Assembly (NCBI RefSeq): GCF_014642175.1 | Contig: NZ_BMIL01000012.1 | Location: 43,925 to 107,924, forward strand | Length of the DNA stretch: 64,000 bases | Source of the DNA: Pedobacter quisquiliarum | Lineage (GTDB): Bacteria; Bacteroidota; Bacteroidia; Sphingobacteriales; Sphingobacteriaceae | Direction of reading: 5' to 3' | The notes under the pieces: model-generated | What the model saw: the letters and a program-made list of their open reading frames with translations, nothing else | Told to the model about the DNA's origin: nothing | Database searches by the model: none | In this document: piece after piece, positions 57,905 to 64,000 of the stretch | Position numbering within the stretch: position 1 is the stretch's first letter | Layout of the letters: each line of letters opens with the position of its first letter | Translations under genes and position numbers: made by a program

Positions 57905-59473
57905 TCAATCATTTTTATCTATGTAGTTTTTTAAATCCGTTATGGTTTTTAGCTGAAGGGCTGAGGCATCCTGCTGCCTCATCATTAATGCATAAGTATT
58001 ATTAAAGCCCATAGGCTTTAGCCAGGTTAACCCATATTTACTACTAAATTCGGTTTGTACATACCGGAAGACATCATCCGGGTCAGAGATGATGCTGTCC
58101 ACCACCGAAGTAGGTGGTTGAAGAATTACAAGAAAACCAGTTCCTGTGTATTCAGGATACAAATCAATCTGATTGTTCGTAAGCGCATCGAAACAAATCT
58201 TTGTTCCGCCAAGACCGGTTTTTGTTTCTACGCTGAAAGCCGTATTTCCTTCGATCAACATCCTGTATATTTCAGTTAGAATATACTGCTCTCCAAATAT
58301 CTTACAGCCAATCCGAATGGTTGCTTTATTTCCATTTTGAGGGCGCTTATAAAGGCCTTTAGCTTTTAAAAATTCCCTCGCTACCAGCTCTGGAGTACGC
58401 TTCAGAATGTCTGTCTGGTAATTAAGATCTGTCATCGCTGAATCCGTAATTTTTCCAGCGATCAGGTTGAGTGTTGCCTCGAGTTCAGGATACTTTTTTA
58501 GTAAGTCTGTGCGTACTAATGGAGCAGCGAAATAGGGTGGAAAAATGGTTTTATCGTCCCTAAGGGTTACCAGATCATATGCTTTTAATCTTCCGTCTGT
58601 GCTATAGCCCCCAATAACGTCAAGCTTGTTTTCATAAAGTGCTTCATACATCACTGCATCGCTGATCACTACTGAAGATATGTTTAAATTATATCGGGAC
58701 TTTAGTCCTAGGTAACCGTCAGACCTTCCCATAAACTCCGGCTCAAATCCGGCAAGCAGGTTTGTCCCAGCCGAGGGAATGATATAAAAACCTGAGAGCA
58801 GCAATACAGCGATTGGAAGCACCAGCATAGCCTTACCAGTACCCTCCGGTTTTTGCTTCTGAATTTTTCCAAGCAGAAAATCAAATGTTATTGCCAACAG
58901 TGCCGCCGGTATCGCTCCTGCTAAAATCATGTTCGTATTGTTAAGTGCGATGCCACCGAAAATAAATTCACCCAGACCACCCCCTGCTATATAGGCTGCA
59001 AGTGTGGCAACTCCAACATTGATGACAGTTGCCGTTCGTATTCCGGCAAGTATCACAGGCATCGCCAGTGGAATTTCAACTTTAAACAGAATTTGTTTGT
59101 CAGTCATTCCCATTCCTTTTGCTGCATCTCTTATCGCTTCGTCGATTCCTGTAATGCCCGTAAAAGTATTTCTGATGATGGGTAATAAGGCATAAAAGAA
59201 CAGCACAACAATAGCAGGTACGGTTCCAATACCAAACAATGGAATCATAAAGCCCAGCAGTGCTACACTTGGTATGGTTTGCATGATAGCGGCAATTCCA
59301 AGTACTGCAGCCGCAAGATTTCTTTTTCTGGCAATTAGTATTGCTATTGGCGTACCGATGATTACTGCTAAGAGCAGGGAGATAAAGGTCAATCCAATAT
59401 GGGTGATGGTTTGGTCAAGTATCTTATCCCAGTGCAGCAAAAGGAATTGCCATAGACTTTGTTGTTCGTTCAT
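57905..59473 (-). CDS. Osmoprotectant ABC transporter: fused permease and substrate-binding protein
   Basis: A 522-residue protein. Residues about 1-215 are an OpuBB/OpuCB-type permease with five or six membrane segments and the EAA-type loop 'EAIRDAAKGMGMTDKQILFK'. A further hydrophobic segment (about 220-240) leads into an OpuAC/ProX-like binding domain to the C-terminus ('YPEYTGTGFLVIL', 'LTWLKPMGFNNTYAL'). The ligand is probably glycine betaine, choline or carnitine. The start overlaps the ATPase gene by 4 nt. Confidence 0.9.
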   Translation of the reverse strand: MNEQQSLWQFLLLHWDKILDQTITHIGLTFISLLLAVIIGTPIAILIARKRNLAAAVLGIAAIMQTIPSVALLGFMIPLFGIGTVPAIVVLFFYALLPIIRNTFTGITGIDEAIRDAAKGMGMTDKQILFKVEIPLAMPVILAGIRTATVINVGVATLAAYIAGGGLGEFIFGGIALNNTNMILAGAIPAALLAITFDFLLGKIQKQKPEGTGKAMLVLPIAVLLLSGFYIIPSAGTNLLAGFEPEFMGRSDGYLGLKSRYNLNISSVVISDAVMYEALYENKLDVIGGYSTDGRLKAYDLVTLRDDKTIFPPYFAAPLVRTDLLKKYPELEATLNLIAGKITDSAMTDLNYQTDILKRTPELVAREFLKAKGLYKRPQNGNKATIRIGCKIFGEQYILTEIYRMLIEGNTAFSVETKTGLGGTKICFDALTNNQIDLYPEYTGTGFLVILQPPTSVVDSIISDPDDVFRYVQTEFSSKYGLTWLKPMGFNNTYALMMRQQDASALQLKTITDLKNYIDKND

Positions 59474-60432
59474 GCTAAAATTCCTTTAAGCTGTTTAAGT
59501 GACCTGAATATGATTTCCAGCGATATCGTTTTTGATTCATTATCCTTTCTCACTAACAAGCGCTGCGGACCTCCTGCGGACAATCTTTGTAAAACCATCC
59601 ATAAAGTTTCATCTTTATCTGCTTGCCCTGAGGATTTAAGCAAATCAGGTTCAGCACTTTCTAGATAAGGCCAAATGTTTGTTATCCGAAGTGATTTCAT
59701 CTCCAGGACAGCGCGATCACTACCAAAGAAATCTCGGGAGAAGTCTCCTTCTGGATTAAACAGCAATTCGGCAGGAGTGCCGATTTGCTTTATGCTTCCC
59801 CCATCCATAAGGCAAATTTTATCACCAAGTGCACAAGCTTCCTCAATGTCGTGTGTAACCATGACAATAGTCTTGCGTTTTAGCTCATCAAGTCTAAGGA
59901 ATTCCATTCGGATACTGCTTCTTGTAACAGGATCGAGGGCACCAAATGGTTCATCCATTAACAGAATTGGAGGATTTGCTGCTAATGCTCGTGCAAGTCC
60001 AACACGCTGTTGCTGCCCTCCACTGAGCTCACGAGGATATCGATTAGAATAATCCTTTGGATCGAGGTGTAGTTCTACAAGTAGCTCACGAACCCTGGCC
60101 TCAATGGTATTCTTCTCCCACCCAAGTAGTTTAGGTACAATGCTTATGTTTTCAGCAACCGTGTAATGGGGAAAAAGGCCGTTATTTTGCAGTACATAAC
60201 CAATAGATCTGCGGAGCACTTCTGCAGGTAAGGCTAAAGCATTCTGTCCATTAATGAAAACCTCACCCGATGAAGGTTCTATTAAACGGTTGATCATACG
60301 TAAAGTAGTTGTCTTGCCAGAGCCGCTGGTACCGAGCAAGACCAATGTCTCTCCTTGTTCAACTTCAAAAGATACATTTTTGACTGCAGCAGTTTGTTGG
60401 AAAAACTTGCTTAGATTTTGAACAATGATCAT
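59470..60432 (-). CDS. Osmoprotectant ABC transporter ATP-binding protein (OpuCA/ProV-like)
   Basis: A 320-residue ATPase. Walker A GTSGSGKT (residues 34-41), signature LSGGQQQRV, Walker B 'ILLMDEPFGALD' and the switch His in 'VTHDIEEA' are all present. The last ~80 residues do not show two clear CBS domains, unlike the longest OpuCA proteins. It pairs with the fused permease/binding protein, with which it overlaps by 4 nt. Confidence 0.92.
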   Translation of the reverse strand: MIIVQNLSKFFQQTAAVKNVSFEVEQGETLVLLGTSGSGKTTTLRMINRLIEPSSGEVFINGQNALALPAEVLRRSIGYVLQNNGLFPHYTVAENISIVPKLLGWEKNTIEARVRELLVELHLDPKDYSNRYPRELSGGQQQRVGLARALAANPPILLMDEPFGALDPVTRSSIRMEFLRLDELKRKTIVMVTHDIEEACALGDKICLMDGGSIKQIGTPAELLFNPEGDFSRDFFGSDRAVLEMKSLRITNIWPYLESAEPDLLKSSGQADKDETLWMVLQRLSAGGPQRLLVRKDNESKTISLEIIFRSLKQLKGILA

Positions 60433-60796
60433 TGTAGATAAATAACAGGCCTTGAAAGAATACGGTATAATATAGTATTGTTTTCGAAATTATCAGCCAT
60501 CCCTGACGTGGTTGGGGTATGATAACAATAGTACTATTGGATGTCTCCAATTGCTGCAGCAATAGTTTGGTCTATTGGTTTTTGGAATGAAATGCTTGCT
60601 GCCGAAAGCGGTAGCACGGGTCAGATACCGGGAGTGTAACGGGGAAAGGGCAATTGGTTTATCATTATTTCCCCGTTATTTGATAGGCTGACTGTTAGAA
60701 CGATTCTCTTCAAGTATAAGTCTTAAAATAAGAAGTCCCTTATAAAGTTGATGCTTTACTCATTGTCATCTAAAAGCAGCTAACAAGCTTAAGATT
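60433..60796. other. 364-bp gap with GGGAGTGTAACGGG repeat and hairpin
   Basis: GGGAGTGTAACGGG (60630-60643) recurs at 63936-63949. Overlapping it, AACGGGGAAA (60638-60647) and TTTCCCCGTT (60668-60677) form a perfect 10-bp inverted repeat with a 20-nt loop. No gene is seen here. Confidence 0.6.
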
Positions 60797-61372
60797 TTAT
60801 TTTTTGCTTGCAATAACAATCCCGGTTGCCCAGCACTGTCTGGTTAGGTTTAAATCTGTTCGTTCATCGAGCAGTTCAAGAAGCCTCATAGCTTTTTCCT
60901 GATGCCCATCAGGCCAGTTCGATTGTGGTAACATGTCATCAAGGATATACAGTCCTCCTGGATTAAGCATATCTAGTACCTCGTCCAGCATCAGGTACTT
61001 TCCATGCCACGTGTCCGCAAAGATCAAGTCAAACTTACTGTCTTTATTGTTTTGAATCCATTCACCTGCATCCTCCTTAACTAGACTGAGTCGATCGTCT
61101 TTCAAGAAATGTTCTGCAATGTTATAGAAAAAAGGATCATTATCTATAGATGTTAATACAGAACTATTATCCATACCTTCTAAGATCCATGCAGTAGATA
61201 GTCCGGTTCCAGTACCTAATTCCAAGAATTTGCCTCCTGGCTTCGTGCCAGCTAAGGTTTTCAATAAAGCGCAGGTCTTCGGATCAGACGCCATTGTAAA
61301 GCCCGACTGTTTGGTGGCTTGGTCAATAGCAACATAATTGATTGGATAATTTTGAATTAATTCGTCTGTCAT
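60797..61372 (-). CDS. O-methyltransferase-like SAM-dependent methyltransferase
   Basis: A 191-residue class I methyltransferase. The SAM motif I 'FLELGTGTGLSTAW' (core residues 51-57) and 'DLIFADTWHGKYLMLDEVLD' resemble the catechol-O-methyltransferase-like methyltransferase 3/24 families. The substrate is unknown. The 3' end is separated from the OpuCA start by a 364-bp gap. Confidence 0.87.
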   Translation of the reverse strand: MTDELIQNYPINYVAIDQATKQSGFTMASDPKTCALLKTLAGTKPGGKFLELGTGTGLSTAWILEGMDNSSVLTSIDNDPFFYNIAEHFLKDDRLSLVKEDAGEWIQNNKDSKFDLIFADTWHGKYLMLDEVLDMLNPGGLYILDDMLPQSNWPDGHQEKAMRLLELLDERTDLNLTRQCWATGIVIASKK

Positions 61373-61393
61373 TGTTATTTATTGCATTAAAAA

Positions 61394-61740
61394 CTAAATG
61401 AGTGCAGGATTGTCAGGGTTGCCGTAAACATTGTTAAAGAAGGTATCTACGTTATGCTGGTCTTGGGGAAAGTTATAGACCTTGTTGATTTTTCCATTTT
61501 GGAAACTCCAAAGCAGGCAGGACATCGCTTTCAGATTTTCGCCTTCTGGCCTGTTGCTCCAGTTTAAATGACAGTCAATAACATGTCATCATTTAAACCC
61601 ATAACAATTGGTTTTGACTGAAAGAAAGAGGTGCTCAGTTGCTTTTAATAATTGAGCACTTCGTCCACTCCTGATTTTTAACCACTTAAAAGATGTTTGC
61701 CAGGAATAAACCATTCGATAGAAGGAGATAATACTTTTAA
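61394..61740 (-). pseudogene. Decayed NTF2-like (SnoaL) protein gene
   Basis: I translated the minus strand by hand. A recognisable SnoaL/NTF2-like sequence runs through with breaks: 'VLSPSIEWFIPGKHLLSG', stop TAA (61680-61678), 'KSGVDEVLNY', stop TAA (61647-61645), 'KQLSTSFFQSKPIVMGLNDD', then a frame shift near 61567-61590, and finally 'CHLNWSNRPEGENLKAMSCL' and 'INKVYNFPQDQHNVDTFFNN' ending at a normal TAG (61394-61396). There are at least two in-frame stops and one frameshift, so the gene is dead. It is next to an intact NTF2-like gene. Confidence 0.85.
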
Positions 61741-62032
61741 TATAAATACTTTTCTTGATTTTGACGTAGAGAATTGTATCCTATGAATATTTGTCTTGTT
61801 ATTTTCGAATAATTGATAAGTGCATGCCTTCTCTCATTATTTCACCGTTTCTTGATAAAAGCGGCTTTTATAGGCGCTATACCTTTATCCCATAACTTTT
61901 GAACTAAAAAACAGTAAATATCATAAGCATTAATTTGGTTATTAAATTGAAACCATTGTTATAATTCGACTTAGCATAAAATTTAAGGTAAACGCTTTGA
62001 ACCTTTTTATTAGTTATTCCATAAGTTAATTG
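61741..62032. other. AT-rich gap upstream of the TetR operon
   Basis: The minus-strand continuation of the pseudogene has no clear start. A short open stretch exists near 61860-61960 but has no start codon. Nothing else is supported. Confidence 0.45.
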
Positions 62033-62061
62033 TACATTTGCGTCGACTGACTAAACAGTCA
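62033..62061 (+). promoter_or_regulatory. Promoter and TetR-type operator
   Basis: An exact -7 box TACATTTG (62033-62040) is followed by TGACTAAACAGTCA (62048-62061), a 5-bp inverted repeat with a 4-nt spacer placed over the expected transcription start. The operon encodes a TetR regulator as its second gene, so autorepression through this site is likely. Confidence 0.55.
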
Positions 62062-62076
62062 CTTAAATTATAAAAT

Positions 62077-62514
62077 ATGGGAACAAAAGAAGTTGCACAA
62101 AAATATTTCAATGCAATGGTGGCCGGAAAGTTCGATGAATTGACCAAATTAAAAACGCCTGATTGTGTTTATTGGTTGAGTGGTGATGGATCGTGGGCAT
62201 TTGGAGGTTACCAATCGTTAGAAAACCAAGCAAAATTATGGGGAACCGTAGCAGAACGGTTTCCGGGGGGAATGGAGATGACACTTAGATCTATCACAGC
62301 AGACGAAGAGCGGGCAGCACTTTATGTTCATATCGTAGGAATTAGAAAGGATGGTCGTATTTACAAAAACAATGTGATACTGCTTTTAACCTTCAAGGAC
62401 GGCTTAATTACCGGGCTTTATGAGTATTTGGATACCATTATGGTTAATGAATTATTCTGTGGCCCGATGGATGATAAAAAAGTAATAGTTAACAACAGTA
62501 GGAATGCAATCTGA
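62077..62514 (+). CDS. NTF2-like/SnoaL-type protein
   Basis: A 145-residue single-domain protein ('EVAQKYFNAMVAGKFDELTKL', 'WLSGDGSWAFGGYQSLENQA', 'VILLLTFKDGLITGLYEYLDT'), a cone-shaped alpha+beta fold used by polyketide cyclases, ketosteroid isomerases and small-molecule-binding proteins. No catalytic residue set is identifiable. It is the first gene of the TetR operon and overlaps the TetR reading frame by 11 nt. Confidence 0.82.
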   Translation: MGTKEVAQKYFNAMVAGKFDELTKLKTPDCVYWLSGDGSWAFGGYQSLENQAKLWGTVAERFPGGMEMTLRSITADEERAALYVHIVGIRKDGRIYKNNVILLLTFKDGLITGLYEYLDTIMVNELFCGPMDDKKVIVNNSRNAI

Positions 62515-63082
62515 ATCTATGGATAAAAGGGAGAAGCTACTTCAAACAGCATTAGAATTATTTGTAAAACAAGGATTTAATGATACACCAACAAGTAAAA
62601 TAGCAAAAGAGGCAGGTATAGCAACAGGGACTTTGTTTTATTTTTTTCCGACTAAAGATGAGTTGATTATTTCACTTTACTTGAAACTAAAAGGGCAGGC
62701 GACAGAAAGTATAAATGTTGCACTACCAGAAGTTAAATCAACAAAGGAGGTTATCAAAACTTACTATGAACAATCGCTGAAATGGTCGCTTCGTAATCCC
62801 AACGAATTTTCATTTCTTGCTCAGTTCTCCAATTCGCCCTATCTAAAAAAAATTGGTGCTGATGAAATTTCGGCTCAGATAGCTCCCGTACTACGACACT
62901 TTCGTCTGGCTATCGAGGAACAACAGGTCGTTGATATTGATGTAAATCTATTGTATGCATTGATTAGTAATCAAGTATTTGGTGTAAATCAATTCCTTTC
63001 GGCAAATAAATTCACAAAAAAAGAACAGCACAACATCATTCAGGATACATTCTTTATGTTTTGGAAAATGATTGAACGCTGA
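62504..63082 (+). CDS. TetR family transcriptional regulator
   Basis: A 192-residue regulator. The N-terminal helix-turn-helix is clear ('LFVKQGFNDTPTSKIAKEAGIATGTLFYFFPTKDELI'-type content), and the C-terminal helical domain would bind the inducer. The ATG at 62504 overlaps the previous gene; a second ATG at 62519 (MDKREKLLQT), 4 nt past that stop, is an equally plausible start and would shorten it by five residues. Confidence 0.92.
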   Translation: MQSESMDKREKLLQTALELFVKQGFNDTPTSKIAKEAGIATGTLFYFFPTKDELIISLYLKLKGQATESINVALPEVKSTKEVIKTYYEQSLKWSLRNPNEFSFLAQFSNSPYLKKIGADEISAQIAPVLRHFRLAIEEQQVVDIDVNLLYALISNQVFGVNQFLSANKFTKKEQHNIIQDTFFMFWKMIER

Positions 63083-63107
63083 TGAGCAACGTAATAGGAA
63101 TGAGAAA

Positions 63108-63770
63108 ATGAAAATAATAATTACAGGAGCCACCGGTATGATAGGGGAAGGCATTTTGCTCGCTTCTCTTGCTCATCCCAATATTACTGAGGTATTGATG
63201 GTGAACAGAAGAGCTTCTCCATTAAAGCATCCTAAACTTTCTGAATTGATCATAAAAGATTTTACAGATTTAGCCGCATATAGCACTCAATTGACTGGGT
63301 ACGATGGCTGTTTTTATTGCGCAGGAATAAGTTCCTTTGGAATGAATGAGCAGAAATATAACTTCATCACTTTTTATACCACAATAATGTTTGCAAAGGA
63401 ACTTGCCCATTTCAATTCGGATATGGTTTTCTTTTACTTATCTGGAGTGTATGCAGATAGTTCGGAAAATGGAAAAATAATGTGGGCAAGGATAAAAGGC
63501 AAAACAGAGAACGCATTAAAAGAGCTACATTTTAAAGCCACTTACAGTTTCCGACCAGGTTTTATTATTCCGTTGAAAGCACAAAAAAATGTGAGATTGA
63601 TTTATAAAGGACTTAACCTGATCTACCCTTTTGTTTTTCCAAATAAAACCTTGACTTATGATGAAATCGGAACTGCATTAATGCGGACGCTGACACTTGG
63701 ATACAACAAAAATATTTTAGAAATAGAAGATCTAAAATTAATTGCAAGACAATCCAAACGGTACAAATAA
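63108..63770 (+). CDS. NAD(P)-binding atypical SDR (NmrA-like)
   Basis: A 220-residue Rossmann-fold protein. The start at 63108 gives MKIIITGATGMIGEG, the GxxGxxG dinucleotide motif of atypical SDRs. 'FYCAGISSFGMNE' follows in the catalytic region, but the usual YxxxK pair is not clear, so it may be a sensor or a reductase. A frame extends to 63072 inside the TetR gene, which is unlikely to be used. It is the third gene of the TetR operon. Confidence 0.82.
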   Translation: MKIIITGATGMIGEGILLASLAHPNITEVLMVNRRASPLKHPKLSELIIKDFTDLAAYSTQLTGYDGCFYCAGISSFGMNEQKYNFITFYTTIMFAKELAHFNSDMVFFYLSGVYADSSENGKIMWARIKGKTENALKELHFKATYSFRPGFIIPLKAQKNVRLIYKGLNLIYPFVFPNKTLTYDEIGTALMRTLTLGYNKNILEIEDLKLIARQSKRYK

Positions 63771-63935
63771 ACTTTATAACAGCTGAAACTGGCATTATCA
63801 TTATTTCCTCAATTTTTGATCAGTTAAAAAACGTTGGAATAAAAGTGTCCGCGCTCCTCTCCCATGCATCGACACTTCCCCCGATTATCAAGAACCCATT
63901 CCATAAATCAAATGATATATTCTAGTTTTTGATAA

Positions 63936-63949
63936 GGGAGTGTAACGGG
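63936..63949 (+). repeat. Second copy of GGGAGTGTAACGGG
   Basis: The 14-nt sequence matches 60630-60643 in the same orientation. The bases after it (aactgtgtcatttaaa) resemble the kind of end found on some IS256-group elements, but no transposase is in the window. Confidence 0.5.
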
Positions 63950-64000
63950 AACTGTGTCATTTAAATTAACGCCTCTCAGAAGCCTCTATTCTCCTGAAGA

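Noticed and set aside
61860..61960. Minus-strand open stretch ending with 'KLWDKGIAPIKAAFIKKR'
   Set aside because: It has no start codon and no family I recognise; random open frames of this size are expected in AT-rich DNA.

Overview
The window looks like a contiguous piece of a Bacteroidota chromosome, most likely Sphingobacteriaceae (Pedobacter-like). The evidence is the gene content: PorT next to ubiE/menG, a type IX secretion sorting-domain protein, a DnaE with a fused N-terminal proofreading exonuclease, a split transketolase, and 1267- and 1428-residue RpoB and RpoC. Many starts also have the Bacteroidota -7 box TAnnTTTG in front of them, while Shine-Dalgarno sequences are not conspicuous. 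No rRNA, CRISPR array, intact insertion sequence or prophage is visible.

Layout. 1-4.5 kb (minus): start of NAD kinase, CBS protein, alpha/beta hydrolase, YqeY protein, SDR dehydrogenase, PorT and the menaquinone methyltransferase. 4.55-10.25 kb (plus): EngB GTPase, UbiA-type prenyltransferase, M3 peptidase, amino-acid permease and an exported protein resembling the SecDF P1 head. 10.3-13.8 kb (minus): thioredoxin-like lipoprotein and Kup, separated by an 11-bp-periodic repeat. 13.9-20.9 kb (plus): T9SS cargo, FAH-family enzyme, M23 peptidase, Bcp peroxidase, the two transketolase halves, then an ECF sigma factor with a membrane protein and a Spy-like periplasmic protein. 20.9-26.7 kb (minus): trxA, dnaE, lipocalin. 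26.8-33 kb is mixed: mdh with a structured leader, a retropepsin-like protein, a PadR module, a truncated LytTR fragment, a YdjC-type deacetylase, an extradiol dioxygenase and a pentapeptide-repeat protein. 33-42.2 kb: gyrB, OmpH-like lipoprotein, S4 protein, dapD, a glycosyltransferase, tsaC, cca, an acidic-tailed protein and miaA.

42.2-57.2 kb (minus) is the core expression block. In transcription order it reads xerC-hpf (own terminator), then tRNA-Thr, tRNA-Tyr, tRNA-Gly, tRNA-Thr, tuf, tRNA-Trp, secE, nusG, rplK, rplA, rplJ, rplL, rpoB, rpoC and a strong terminator, followed by a small DUF3467-type gene. Stable hairpins lie on both sides of rpoB.

57.4-64 kb is accessory and more AT-rich: an osmoprotectant ABC transporter with fused permease and binding protein, an O-methyltransferase-like enzyme, a decayed NTF2-like gene, and a small TetR-controlled operon (NTF2-like protein, TetR, NAD(P)-binding protein). 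A 14-nt sequence, GGGAGTGTAACGGG, occurs in the same orientation at both ends of the 60.6-63.95 kb stretch, which may mark past mobility.

The least explained features are two intergenic arrays with exact 11-bp periodicity, the orphan SecDF-head-like protein, the mdh leader, the GTGTACAC twin palindromes around the pentapeptide promoter, and several promoters whose -7 box sits only 3-7 nt before the start codon. All family calls come from motif recognition by eye; no database search was run.
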